DNA from: Azospirillaceae bacterium
GTDB taxonomy: Bacteria; Pseudomonadota; Alphaproteobacteria; Azospirillales; Azospirillaceae
Length of the DNA stretch: 64,000 bases
Assembly: GCA_035645145.1 (NCBI GenBank)
Contig: DASQNC010000044.1
Coordinates: 1-64,000, forward strand
Reading direction: 5' to 3'
Shown piece after piece: positions 26,752 through 35,655 of the stretch; position 1 is the first letter of the stretch; every line of letters starts with the position of its first letter. The notes under the pieces were generated by a model, which saw only the letters and a list, made by a program, of their open reading frames with translations, did not search any database and was not told where the DNA came from. A program made the translations under genes and the position numbers.

Positions 26752-28137
26752 TCAGGCCGGCGGATGCGGGACCGTCAGCAGCCGTCCGACCGGCGGGTTT
26801 CGCACCACCGCGCAGGCCCCCGTGGGCCAGCGGATCTCCACCTCGTCCACGCCGGTCGTCCGGCCCAGGCCGAAATGGGCCACCGGCTCCATCTGGCACA
26901 GGTAGCCCGAGCCCGCGCACACGGCGCGGCGTTGCACCCGCCCACCGGCCCGGCACAGAACCACCGCCCCCCGCGCCGGCGCACCGGCGGGCGTCAGCGG
27001 CTGCACCCGGATCCAGGCATTCGCATTGGGCACGGGCCGGTAGAGCGTCACCGGCTGCTGCACATTCTCGCCGTGGGCGACCACCAGTTCCAGCCGTCCG
27101 TCACCGTCGATATCGGCCACCGCCGCGCCGGTGCCGAAGCCGCCCGGCTCCTCGGCATCGCCGATATCGATGCGGGTCCAGCGTTCGTCGCGCCAGGCGA
27201 ACAGGCGGTTGCGCTCGCCGATGTTGTTGAAGAACACCTCTTCGAACCCGTCGTTGTCGAAGTCCGCCGCGATCACGGTGCGCACACGCGACGGCAGCGA
27301 CAGCTCGGCGTCGGCCATCTCCAGGAAGCTGCCGTCCGGGCGCTGCCGGAACAGCCTGTGCGGCCCTTCCCAATTTGCGCACAGGATGTCGAAGCGCCCG
27401 TCGCCCTCGGTGTTCCCGTCGATCCCGCCATCCAGTGCAACCACCCCGCGGGCGTTGTGCCGCGGATCGGCGATGCCCCGGCCGAGCCCGACCTCCTCGT
27501 ACGTGCCGTCGCCCATGTTGACGAGCAGGAAGTTCGGCCCGCCCTCGTTGCCCACGAAGATGTCCATGCGGCCGGACGAGATCGGCAGCGACAGCAGGCT
27601 CCGGCCGCCCGCCGGCAGGTCGAGGCCGGCATCCTCGGCCACATCCTCGATCCGCCCGCCGGGGCCCAGTTCGTAGAGGCGCAGCGGCCCGCCGTAGTTC
27701 GCCACCACGAAACCGTAGGCGCCACGTCCGAACCGGTCCACCACCGCCACCGAACGGCCGGCCGTACGGTTCACGACTCCGCGGTTGAGGCCCTGGGCGA
27801 ACAGGTCCAGCCAATGCTCGCCGAAACGCGCGAACAGCCGGTCGCCCTGCCCCTTCGGTCCGGCGAAGCGGTCCGAATTGAGGACGTAGAGCTCCTCCTG
27901 CCCGTCGCCATCCATGTCGCCGGCCGCCACCCCGATGGCGCGCCCCTCGGCGTCGACCAGGACCGGGGACGCGGCATCCCGCAGGGCGCGACCATCCCAT
28001 TTGAGCATCAGGTTGGGCTGCCCGAAGCCTGCCACGAACAATTCCGAACGCCCGTCGCCGTCCAGGTCCGCGACACCCACGCCATAACGCAAGCCCGGGG
28101 TGTTGCCGACGATCAGATCGGTCGCGTCGATGAACAT
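26752..28137 (-). CDS. CRTAC1-like FG-GAP/VCBS repeat protein with ASPIC/UnbV end
   Basis: 461 aa, start ATG 28137 with GGAGGGGG upstream. It contains several calcium-binding FG-GAP motifs (ADLDGDGRSELFVAGFG, AGDMDGDGQEELYVLN, ADFDNDGFEEVFFNN, ADIDGDGRLELVVAHG), predicting a seven-bladed propeller, followed by an ASPIC/UnbV-like end (GLGRTTGVDEVEIRWPTG). No signal peptide is evident at the chosen start, although such proteins are usually extracytoplasmic, so a missed upstream leader is possible. It is divergent from the cyclase-BKACE pair. Function unknown. Confidence 0.82.
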   Translation of the reverse strand: MFIDATDLIVGNTPGLRYGVGVADLDGDGRSELFVAGFGQPNLMLKWDGRALRDAASPVLVDAEGRAIGVAAGDMDGDGQEELYVLNSDRFAGPKGQGDRLFARFGEHWLDLFAQGLNRGVVNRTAGRSVAVVDRFGRGAYGFVVANYGGPLRLYELGPGGRIEDVAEDAGLDLPAGGRSLLSLPISSGRMDIFVGNEGGPNFLLVNMGDGTYEEVGLGRGIADPRHNARGVVALDGGIDGNTEGDGRFDILCANWEGPHRLFRQRPDGSFLEMADAELSLPSRVRTVIAADFDNDGFEEVFFNNIGERNRLFAWRDERWTRIDIGDAEEPGGFGTGAAVADIDGDGRLELVVAHGENVQQPVTLYRPVPNANAWIRVQPLTPAGAPARGAVVLCRAGGRVQRRAVCAGSGYLCQMEPVAHFGLGRTTGVDEVEIRWPTGACAVVRNPPVGRLLTVPHPPA

Positions 28138-28424
28138 GCCCCCTCCGGTTCCACCCGCCGCGCGGGACGCGCGCACCCCCGTGGAGATGGCCCATGACCC
28201 CGGGCCCGGCAACCCGGCGGGCCGGAAAGCCGGGAGCATGCGGACACCGGCACCGACCCCGGAAACCCGACGACCGGCGGTCCCTCCCTGAACGTTTTAT
28301 TTCGCATCCGGGGCTTTCGACGGCGCATCGTTGCGTGCAGTCTAGGAACCGTCGGCGCGCGACGACAAGCCGGCCCGGTGGCGAACGCCACCCGGGACAA
28401 GGAACGAAATGGGGAGGGACGCGC

Positions 28425-29201
28425 ATGCCGCGCCGCATCGTCGACATCTCCGTGCCGTTGGAGGCCGGCATCGCCTCGGACCCGCCGGGGCATACGCCGA
28501 AGATCGCCTACATCGACCACCACCAGTCCGCACCCGAAGTGGTGCGGTTCTTTCCCGGCCTGGGCGTCCAGGACCTGCCGGATGGCGAGGGATGGGCGAT
28601 CGAACGGGTGGAAATCACCACCCACAATGGCACGCACCTGGACGCGCCCTATCACTTCGCCTCGACCATGGACGGTGGAAAGCGCGCCATCGCCATCGAC
28701 GAAGTGCCGCTGGACTGGTGCTTCCAGCCCGGCGTGAAGCTGGACTTCCGCCATTTCCCCGATGGTCATGTGGCGACCGCGGCCGACGTCGAGGCCGAGT
28801 TGGCGCGCATCGGGCATACGCTGCGACCGCTGGAAATCGTGCTCGTGAACACCCGCGCCGGCAGCCGCTACGGTCAGCCGGACTACGTGGACAGCGGCTG
28901 CGGCATGGGGCGCGAGGCCACCCTTCACCTGCTGGAGCGCGGCATCCGCATCACCGGAACCGATGGCTGGAGCTGGGACGCACCCTTCTCCGCCACCCGC
29001 CGGCGCTTCGCCGAGACCGGGGATCCCGCCCTGATCTGGGAGGGCCACAAGGCCGGACGGGAGATCGGCTACTGCCACATCGAGAAGCTGTCCAACCTGG
29101 AACGGCTGCCCCCCACCGGCTTCATGGTGAGCTGCTTCCCGGTCAAGGTGAAGGCCGGATCGGCCGGCTGGTGCCGGGCGGTGGCGATCTTCGACGCGTG
29201 A
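28425..29201 (+). CDS. Cyclase family metal-dependent hydrolase (kynurenine-formamidase-like)
   Basis: 258 aa with a GGGGAGGG site before the ATG. It carries the zinc/manganese-site motif HNGTHLDAPYHF near residue 65 and the opening RRIVDISVPLEAG of the cyclase family (PF04199), whose members hydrolyse formyl-kynurenine, isatin or lactone-like substrates. The next gene, 32 bases downstream, is a BKACE, and such pairs are found in degradation operons. The natural substrate is unknown. Upstream 287 bases are shared with the divergent CRTAC1-like gene and hold no other gene. Confidence 0.85.
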   Translation: MPRRIVDISVPLEAGIASDPPGHTPKIAYIDHHQSAPEVVRFFPGLGVQDLPDGEGWAIERVEITTHNGTHLDAPYHFASTMDGGKRAIAIDEVPLDWCFQPGVKLDFRHFPDGHVATAADVEAELARIGHTLRPLEIVLVNTRAGSRYGQPDYVDSGCGMGREATLHLLERGIRITGTDGWSWDAPFSATRRRFAETGDPALIWEGHKAGREIGYCHIEKLSNLERLPPTGFMVSCFPVKVKAGSAGWCRAVAIFDA

Positions 29202-29233
29202 ACAAGGAACAACGAACAGGGAAGGACACGGCC

Positions 29234-30163
29234 ATGGCCCGGAAGGTCATCATCACCTGCGCCGTCACCGGCGGCATCCACACGCCCACCATGTCGCCGC
29301 ACCTACCGGTCACGCCGGACGAGATCGCGCAGGGCGCCATCGGCGCGGCCGAAGCCGGCGCCGCCATCATCCACCTGCACGCCCGCGACCCGAACGACGG
29401 GCGGCCGACGCCCGACCCGGCCGTGTTCCTGCAATTCCTGCCACGCATCAAGCAGGCCACCGACGCGGTGCTCAACATCACCACCGGCGGCGGCCTGAAC
29501 ATGCGGCTGGAGGAGCGGTTGGCCGCCCCCATGCAGGTCAAGCCCGAGATGTGCTCGCTGAACATGGGCTCGATGAATTTCGGCCTCTTCCCGCTCGCCA
29601 ACCGCTACACCGACTGGAAGCACCCCTGGGAACAGCCATACCTTGCGGGCACGGACGATTTCATCTTCCGCAACACGTTCCGGGACATCGAGCACATCCT
29701 GCGGGACCTGGGCGAAGCCCACGGCACCCGGTTCGAATTCGAGTGCTACGACGTGGGCCACCTTTACAACCTGGCCCATTTCCTGGACCGCGGGCTGGTC
29801 AAGCCGCCGCTGTTCGTCCAGACGATCTTCGGGATCCTCGGCGGGATCGGACCGGACATCGACAATGTGCTGCACATGCGGCGCACGGCCGACCGGCTGT
29901 TCGGCGACCAGTATCAATGGTCCGTCCTGGCGGCGGGCCGGCACCAGATGCCGCTCTGCACCATGGCAGCCATCATGGGCGGCAACGTGCGCGTCGGGCT
30001 GGAGGACAGCCTGTTCATCGGCAAGGGCAAGCTGGCGGCCACCAACGCCGAACAGGTCGCCAAAATCCGCCGCATCCTGGAGGAGCTGGGACACGAGATC
30101 GCCACCCCCGCGGAGGCACGTCGGATTCTTGCCCTCAAGGGGGCCGACCGGGTGGGTTTCTAG
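29234..30163 (+). CDS. Beta-keto acid cleavage enzyme (BKACE, DUF849)
   Basis: 309 aa, GAAGGA site before the ATG. BKACEs condense a beta-keto acid with acetyl-CoA to yield acetoacetate and a CoA thioester. Family signatures are the N-terminal KVIITCAVTGGIHTP, the metal-site IHLHARDPNDGRPTPD, NITTGGG, and ECYDVGHLYNLA. It follows the cyclase gene closely, so the unit may degrade a ring or lactone compound via a beta-keto acid; that is inference. The specific substrate class cannot be assigned here. Confidence 0.88.
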   Translation: MARKVIITCAVTGGIHTPTMSPHLPVTPDEIAQGAIGAAEAGAAIIHLHARDPNDGRPTPDPAVFLQFLPRIKQATDAVLNITTGGGLNMRLEERLAAPMQVKPEMCSLNMGSMNFGLFPLANRYTDWKHPWEQPYLAGTDDFIFRNTFRDIEHILRDLGEAHGTRFEFECYDVGHLYNLAHFLDRGLVKPPLFVQTIFGILGGIGPDIDNVLHMRRTADRLFGDQYQWSVLAAGRHQMPLCTMAAIMGGNVRVGLEDSLFIGKGKLAATNAEQVAKIRRILEELGHEIATPAEARRILALKGADRVGF

Positions 30164-30277
30164 GAACCCGTTCGGGAATGGGCCGGGTGGGTAATTCGGG
30201 CCGGAACGCGGAACCCGGCGGCAGCCGCCTTGTTCTAGGATTTGTCACGGCAACCCGATGCCTCCCCAAGACTCCGC

Positions 30278-30312
30278 GACCCGGACGAACCGTCCGGGTC
30301 GCCTTTCTTTGA
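30278..30312 (+). terminator. Terminator after the cyclase-BKACE unit
   Basis: A 10-bp stem (gacccggacg / cgtccgggtc) with loop aac is followed by gcctttcttt. It lies 115 bases beyond the BKACE stop codon and just before the convergent mepA end. Confidence 0.7.
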
Positions 30313-30325
30313 GGGCTGTCCCGGC

Positions 30326-31183
30326 TCAGCGTGCCGCGAGCACGGCGGCGCACGCTGGCGGCAGGGCGGGTTTGGCAGGCGGTGGCGCGCCTGCCCGGCC
30401 CGGCTCCCTTGGTCGGAACCACGACATCAGCTCGTCCCCGCAGCCGTCGCCCGGGGGCGGCGGGGCCTGGGGCCGGCACTCCGGACTGCCGGCCGGGCAA
30501 CGCAGGCGCACATGGAAATGGGCGTCGTGCCCGACCCAGGGACGCAGGCGGCCCAACCAGCCACGGTCCCCCTGCACCTGCCGGCACACTGCCAATTTGA
30601 TCGGCGGATTGACGAAGATACGGTCCACCCGCGGATCGGCGGCGGCCAGGCGCAGCAATTCGACCTGCGCCCGGCCGAAGCGGGCGGGGTCCACCTCGGA
30701 ACCGACACCGGGGTTCGGGCCGGGACGGACCATGGTGGGCAGGTCCAGCTCCTCACGCCGGTCGCGGGGCAGCGGCACCGGATCCAGGCGGAACCACACA
30801 TCCACGTCCAGGCCGGTCTGGTGGCTGGCATGTCCGAAATCCATCGGCCCGCCGCGGGGCTGCGACATGTCCCCGATCAAGACCGTGCCGATCCCGGCGG
30901 CGGACGCCCGCGCGCCCAACCCACGCACATAGTCCACCAGTTCGGGATGCCCGTGGTTGCGGCGGCGGGACAGGCGGATGGCCTGGTAGCCCTCGCCCTC
31001 GGGCGGAAGCGTCGCGGCACCGGCGAGGCAGCCCGCGGACGCATCGCCGATCACCCGGGCCGGTCCGGGCGACGGGCCGGCAACCCGGTGCCAGGCAGCG
31101 GCCGGAGCGGAGGGCCGGGCGGGCTCGGCCTTTGCCGGCTCCACCGCCACGACCAGCGCCGCCGCCAGGATCAGCGTCCACAT
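30326..31183 (-). CDS. mepA: Penicillin-insensitive murein endopeptidase MepA
   Basis: 285 aa. MepA cuts D-Ala-meso-DAP crosslinks in peptidoglycan in the periplasm. A signal peptide is visible (WTLILAAALVVAVEPAKAEP). The LAS-type zinc site motifs are present: RRRNHGHPELVDYV, FGHASHQTGLDVDVWF and DAHFHVRLRCP. The start at 31183 gives a compact signal peptide; an in-frame ATG at 31228 is the alternative. Single gene, convergent with the BKACE unit. The tail has extra Pro residues. Confidence 0.9.
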   Translation of the reverse strand: MWTLILAAALVVAVEPAKAEPARPSAPAAAWHRVAGPSPGPARVIGDASAGCLAGAATLPPEGEGYQAIRLSRRRNHGHPELVDYVRGLGARASAAGIGTVLIGDMSQPRGGPMDFGHASHQTGLDVDVWFRLDPVPLPRDRREELDLPTMVRPGPNPGVGSEVDPARFGRAQVELLRLAAADPRVDRIFVNPPIKLAVCRQVQGDRGWLGRLRPWVGHDAHFHVRLRCPAGSPECRPQAPPPPGDGCGDELMSWFRPREPGRAGAPPPAKPALPPACAAVLAAR

Positions 31184-31358
31184 TGCACGATCCGCATGGA
31201 ACCCTTCATGAGGGTGGAGGGTAGCCATCCCGGAGGGCCGGTTCCAAGTGGTCCGGTGCGGGGTCGCGGCTTGAAGGCCGGCCGCCCCTGTTCCATGGTT
31301 CGGCGCGACGCCCCGGCTTGCGGCACGGGCGAAGCGCGCATCGCAGCGGAGCCAGAGG

Positions 31359-32759
31359 GTGCCGACAGGCTTCATCACAGACATGGCCGAAACCGTGGCC
31401 GCCCAGGCCGGGCGGCTGGGGGAAGGTCTTCTGGGCAACACCATCCGCCTGGGCGTGACGGGGCTGCGGCGCTCGGGCAAAACGGTGTTCGTCACCTCGT
31501 TGGTGAACAACCTGCTCCATCCGCAGCGCCTGCCCTTCCTGGAGGCGGTGCGGGCGGGCCGGCTGGTCGCGGCGCGGTTGGAACCGCAGCCGGACCTTGC
31601 CGTGCCCCGGTTCGGCTACGAGGATCGTCTGGCAGACCTGCGGGCCGAACCGCCCCGCTGGCCCGAACCGACGAAGGCGGTCAGCCGGGTGCGGCTTGCG
31701 CTGCGCTACCGGCCGTCGGGCCTGCTGCGCCGTCGCCTCGCCGAGATGTCCACCCTGACCCTCGACATCGTCGATTATCCGGGCGAGTGGCTTTTGGATC
31801 TGCCACTCCTTGGCCAGGACTATGCGACGTGGTCGGCCGCGACGCTGGAGCTTGCGGCGCAGCCGGCCCGGGCGGGCCTCGCCGCCGAATGGCGCAACCA
31901 TCTGGGCCTGTTCGATGCCGCCGGGCCGGCCGACGAGGCGACGGCGCGCACGTTGGCGCGGCTCTACACCGCCTATCTGGTCGCCTGCCGGGACAGCCGG
32001 GCGCCACTCAGCCTGCTGCAACCCGGCCGCTTCCTGGAGCCGGGCGAGATGGCCGGAGCCCCGGCACTGGCGTTCTGTCCGATGCCGGTGTCCGGCCGCA
32101 CCGCACGGGGCACCCTCGGCCGGCTGATGGAGGACCGGTTCGAAGCCTACAAGCATGCGGTGGTCCGCCGCTTCTTCCGCGAGCATTTCGCCAAGCTGGA
32201 CCGGCAGGTGGTGCTGGTGGATCTCCTGGGGGCGCTGAATGCGGGGGCAGCGGGCGCGCACGATCTACGGGCCGCCCTGACCGCCAGCCTGGAGGCGTTC
32301 CGGCATGGCCGGCCGTCACGGCTGGAACGCCTGTTCCGCAGCCGCATCGACAAGGTGCTGTTCGCCGCCACCAAGGCCGACCATGTCGCCGCCGACCAGC
32401 ACAAGGCGCTGCGAGGTCTCCTGGGCCAATTGGTGGACGAGGCCCGGCGGTCGATCCGTTTCGACGGCGCGGAGGTCGAGACCATGGCCATCGCGGCGGT
32501 GAAATGCACCGACACCGTAACGGCCCGTCACGAAGGGCGGGACCTGGCCTGCGTGCGCGGCATCCCCCTGGGACGGACCGAGCCGACGGTGCTGTTCCCG
32601 GGCGAGCTGCCGGACGATCTGGTCAAGCTGGACGGCCCGAACCCGCCCCCGCACCGGTTCCTGGCGTTCAATCCGCCCCATGGCCTGGACGGACGGGGCC
32701 TGCCCAACATCCGCATGGACCAGGCCATCGAATTCCTGCTGGGGGACCGGCTGGCATGA
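31359..32759 (+). CDS. YcjX-family P-loop GTPase-like protein (DUF463)
   Basis: 466 aa from a GTG at 31359 with GGAG seven bases upstream; the ATG at 31383 is an alternative. The Walker A motif GVTGLRRSGKTVFVTSLVNN is near residue 32, and TLDIVDYPGEWLLDLPLL supplies the Walker B/G3 region. LLGALNAGA and FAATKADHV (G4-like) follow. YcjX proteins are stress-induced P-loop proteins of unproven role, usually encoded with the membrane partner YcjF, as here with a four-base overlap. Confidence 0.88.
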   Translation: MPTGFITDMAETVAAQAGRLGEGLLGNTIRLGVTGLRRSGKTVFVTSLVNNLLHPQRLPFLEAVRAGRLVAARLEPQPDLAVPRFGYEDRLADLRAEPPRWPEPTKAVSRVRLALRYRPSGLLRRRLAEMSTLTLDIVDYPGEWLLDLPLLGQDYATWSAATLELAAQPARAGLAAEWRNHLGLFDAAGPADEATARTLARLYTAYLVACRDSRAPLSLLQPGRFLEPGEMAGAPALAFCPMPVSGRTARGTLGRLMEDRFEAYKHAVVRRFFREHFAKLDRQVVLVDLLGALNAGAAGAHDLRAALTASLEAFRHGRPSRLERLFRSRIDKVLFAATKADHVAADQHKALRGLLGQLVDEARRSIRFDGAEVETMAIAAVKCTDTVTARHEGRDLACVRGIPLGRTEPTVLFPGELPDDLVKLDGPNPPPHRFLAFNPPHGLDGRGLPNIRMDQAIEFLLGDRLA

Positions 32760-33781
32760 CGGAACCACCCTCCGGCCCGGACGGCCGCACCACGGCCACC
32801 CCGCGATGGATCGCGCCGGTGGAACTCGCGCCGGATCTGGCACACCCGGTGCCGGACGCGGCACCGGAGGGCGGGATCCCGCCGGACGAGGACGGCGAGC
32901 CGCTGGACACCCGCCCCGCACCACGGCGGCGGTGGCGGCCGGGCACCTGGGCGGCGGCCGGTATCGGCGGCCTGATCGTTGCGGCGGTCGGCTTCGACAC
33001 CGCCGACCTGATCCACCGCGCCTTCGCGGTCAGCGTGGCGCTCGGTGCCGCGGTGTCGGCACTCCTGGCCCTGGCGGGGGCCGCCCTGACCGGTCTGCTG
33101 GTCCGCGAGGTCCGCGCCATCGGCCGCCTGCGCGCCATCGACCGTATGCGGGGCGAGGCGGAACGCCTGGCCGCGGCCGGCGGACACGGCGGAGCGTCGG
33201 GCTGGCTGGCGGGGCTGCGGGGCCTTTACCGCGGGCGCCCCGACATGGCGGGCCCGCTGGACCGGTTGGACCGCCACCTGTCCGATGCGCTGGACGATGT
33301 CGAAGCGATGCGGCTGGCCGAGGACAGCCTGCTCCGGCCGTTGGACCGGCGGGCCTATGCGCTGGTGCTGAAGGCCGCCCGCGACACGGCCATGGGGACG
33401 GCGGTCAGCCCGTCCGCCCTCCTCGACACGCTGATCGTGCTTTGGCGCAATCTGGCGCTGGTGCGCGAGGTGGCGGCGCTCTACGGCGCGCGGCCGGGCT
33501 ACCTGGGGTCCCTCCGGCTCCTGCGCCGGATGCTGGCGAACCTTGCGGTGGCGGGCGCGGCCGAAGCCGGCCAAGGGTTGGCGGTGGAGGCGGTGGGGGG
33601 TGGACTGGCGGCCGCCCTGTCGTCGCGGATCGGCCAGGGGCTCCTGAACGGCCTTCTGACGGCGCGCGTCGGATTGGCCGCCATGCACCTGTGCCGCCCC
33701 CTGGCGTTCCGCCCCGAGGAACGGCCCAGTCTGCGCGGCATACGCAGGGCGCTGCTGGCGGTGCCCAAGGACCTGCTCTGA
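32756..33781 (+). CDS. YcjF/DUF697-family inner membrane protein
   Basis: 341 aa, starting within the ycjX stop (ATGA overlap). A disordered, proline-rich N-terminus (~60 residues) is followed by two membrane segments (about residues 68-110), a basic helical region, and a C-terminal hydrophobic DUF697-like domain (LDTLIVLWRNLALVREVAALYG). This is the usual membrane partner of YcjX; the pair is upregulated by envelope or heat stress in enterobacteria. The molecular activity is unknown. Confidence 0.85.
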   Translation: MTEPPSGPDGRTTATPRWIAPVELAPDLAHPVPDAAPEGGIPPDEDGEPLDTRPAPRRRWRPGTWAAAGIGGLIVAAVGFDTADLIHRAFAVSVALGAAVSALLALAGAALTGLLVREVRAIGRLRAIDRMRGEAERLAAAGGHGGASGWLAGLRGLYRGRPDMAGPLDRLDRHLSDALDDVEAMRLAEDSLLRPLDRRAYALVLKAARDTAMGTAVSPSALLDTLIVLWRNLALVREVAALYGARPGYLGSLRLLRRMLANLAVAGAAEAGQGLAVEAVGGGLAAALSSRIGQGLLNGLLTARVGLAAMHLCRPLAFRPEERPSLRGIRRALLAVPKDLL

Positions 33782-33957
33782 TCCCCGGATCGGCGGACGG
33801 GCGGCGGATCCACAAGCGGGGAAAGAAGGGGCGTCGGGAACGCCTTTCACGCGTATTGGGTATGAACTAGCCCGCTTTACGAATCGTATAAGCCGGAGGG
33901 ACCAAGGAGCGACGGACACAAGCGTGCTAAAGGTTGTGGGGATTGCTGGGACCCGCC

Positions 33958-34755
33958 ATGACCACAGCCACAATGGACTTTTCGGCCGAGGACATTCTTC
34001 CTCACGTGCCATACCTGCGGCGCCTCGCCCGTGCCCTCACCGGCTCGTCGGAGGCTGGCGACGGGCTTGTGGCCACGGTCATCGAGAACGCGATGTCCGG
34101 CGCCCTGCCCTGGCACGGTCGCGGCGGTCGCGTGCCGCTCTACCGGGCCCTGGTCCGCACCTTCGGTCCCCGGGGTCCGCTGACGCGGCAGTCCGACGGG
34201 CCCCTGCACCCGCTGGAACGGGCGCTGGACTCGCTCGACGAGAACGCGCGGCGGGCGTTCCTGCTGGTGACTTTGGAAAGCCTGGATTTCCACGACGCGG
34301 CGTTCGTGCTGGACAAGCCGGAGGCGGCTGTGCGCGAGGATCTGGTGCGCGCCCGCGATGCGCTGGACAACCGCATCGGGGCCAGCATCCTGATCGTCGA
34401 GGACGATGCCGTCATCGCCCGCGATCTGGCCGAAACGGTCGCCGGCATGGGCCACAAGGTGTGCGGGGTGGCTGCCACTCCGGACGAGGCGATGCAGGCC
34501 GTTCGCGACGATGCGCCGACCCTGGCCCTGGTGGACCTGCACCTGGCGCACGGCACCACCGGCAAGCAGACGGTGATCCGCTTGCGCGAAGTCTACAAGG
34601 GCCTGCCGGTGATCTTCGTCACGGCCTTTGCCGAGGAGTTGCTGCGGGACCGCGGCTTTGCGATGGAACCCATCATCCGCAAGCCTTTCACCCGCGAGCA
34701 GATCGAAACCGCCATCACCCAGGCGGTCTTCACCCCCGACGACCAGGCCGCCTGA
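33958..34755 (+). CDS. phyR: General stress response anti-anti-sigma regulator PhyR
   Basis: 265 aa. The N-terminal ~135 residues form a sigma-factor-like domain (DILPHVPYLRRLARALTGS, LDENARRAFLLVTLE), and residues ~140-262 form a receiver with its Asp (LVDLHLAHG), Thr (FVTAF) and Lys (IIRKPFTREQ) intact. Phosphorylated PhyR binds the anti-sigma factor NepR and frees the sigma factor EcfG, turning on the alphaproteobacterial general stress response. nepR and ecfG usually sit beside phyR but are not in this window. The gene is single and convergent with a small-protein operon. Confidence 0.93.
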   Translation: MTTATMDFSAEDILPHVPYLRRLARALTGSSEAGDGLVATVIENAMSGALPWHGRGGRVPLYRALVRTFGPRGPLTRQSDGPLHPLERALDSLDENARRAFLLVTLESLDFHDAAFVLDKPEAAVREDLVRARDALDNRIGASILIVEDDAVIARDLAETVAGMGHKVCGVAATPDEAMQAVRDDAPTLALVDLHLAHGTTGKQTVIRLREVYKGLPVIFVTAFAEELLRDRGFAMEPIIRKPFTREQIETAITQAVFTPDDQAA

Positions 34756-34835
34756 GAAAGGCCGGCCTCCCCGCCCCGCCGTTTCGTTTGGCGGCTGTCG
34801 GAACGAGGGATGGGAGCAGGAGGGCGGACAGCCGC

Positions 34836-35171
34836 CTACCGGCGGCGCACCAGCCCGCGGATGTCGCGTTGAATGGCTCGCCACAGGGCGACCATCGCCA
34901 TCACATGGCAGATGACAACGACATTGACCACCAGCACCAGGGCAAGGGCGGTCCCGGGTCCGAGTTCGGTTAACACCATTCGGGTAAGATCGGCGTTGTG
35001 CGCCGCATAGACCGCCGCCGGCAATCCCAGAACCAGGAAAACCAACGCCAATCCGCGCCATGCGGTCTGAGCGAGCGGGAGGAAGAGTCCGCCCCCGCGG
35101 CGCTCCGCTCCCCCGGTCATTGGGATCGCGCCTCGTCCGTCCCCGGTATCGAAATCCGCCGGCAAAGCCAT
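34836..35171 (-). CDS. Small two-helix membrane protein, unknown function
   Basis: 111 aa. A polar N-terminus of about 30 residues (MALPADFDTG...) precedes two hydrophobic helices, one near residues 40-58 (GLALVFLVLGLPAAVYAA) and one near 72-96 (ALALVLVVNVVVICHVMAM), and a basic end (IQRDIRGLVRRR) that should face the cytoplasm. It begins four bases after the stop of the 54-aa gene, so the two are translationally coupled. I recognise no family. Convergent with phyR. Confidence 0.6.
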   Translation of the reverse strand: MALPADFDTGDGRGAIPMTGGAERRGGGLFLPLAQTAWRGLALVFLVLGLPAAVYAAHNADLTRMVLTELGPGTALALVLVVNVVVICHVMAMVALWRAIQRDIRGLVRRR

Positions 35172-35175
35172 GCGG

Positions 35176-35340
35176 TCAGCGGTCCGCCAGACGTTCGAGT
35201 TGCCGATCGAGGCTTTCGGCCTCACGCCGCAGGCATTCCAACCGTTCCGGATCCGGTGACGGCGCCTGCTCCTCGCGCGAGATGCGCCGGACCAGGTCCT
35301 CGCGCTCTTGCCGCATGATATTGATCAAGGTCTGGATCAT
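35176..35340 (-). CDS. 54-aa coiled-coil protein, unknown function
   Basis: 54 aa, mostly charged helix: MIQTLINIMRQEREDLVR at the start and heptad-like ESLDRQLERLADR at the end. The codon pattern has strong third-position G/C as in its neighbours, and its stop lies four bases before the next start, both of which support a real gene. A TATACT box 83 bases upstream on the minus strand could be its promoter. It is not NepR. Role unknown. Confidence 0.5.
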   Translation of the reverse strand: MIQTLINIMRQEREDLVRRISREEQAPSPDPERLECLRREAESLDRQLERLADR

Positions 35341-35655
35341 GATCGACGTCTACAGTCCGAAGATCCATCCTGGGTTTCGGCCAAGCCCGTCCGATTCGGC
35401 CGGCCAGCCCCGATGAAGCCACAGTATACAATGGCTGCCTGCGGGATGTGCGAACGATGCCGATGCCGGCAAACGCGATTACGGGGTAGGCCTAGCCGAT
35501 GGCCAGGCCAAGCCCTCCGCCGGGACGCCGCGGGATTGGGTCCATGATACCGGGGCCGCACCGATTGGGGATCGGGACTGGACAGGTACTCCATCCGATG
35601 GGTACCGATGCGACTGTCAGGGGACCACGGGGCGGGAACCGGGGAAAGGGCACCG
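35341..35655. other. Intergenic region between divergent units
   Basis: No gene is seen on either strand. It should hold promoters for the 54-aa/membrane-protein pair (minus) and for the amidase (plus). A TATACT -10-like box on the minus strand occupies 35423-35428, without a convincing -35 box. Confidence 0.35.

Noticed and set aside
30242-33781. A 1179-codon plus-strand frame covering mepA and ycjX
   Set aside because: It is antisense to mepA and out of frame with ycjX. Only its last part (from 32756) is the real ycjF gene.
33838-33870. GGAAC-type EcfG promoter ahead of phyR
   Set aside because: A GGAAC is present near 33837, but no CGTT-like -10 element lies 16-18 bases downstream.
35176-35340. 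54-aa protein as the missing NepR
   Set aside because: It lacks the NepR core helix pattern (LRxLYDEVVNE-type) and is a plain coiled coil on the opposite strand.
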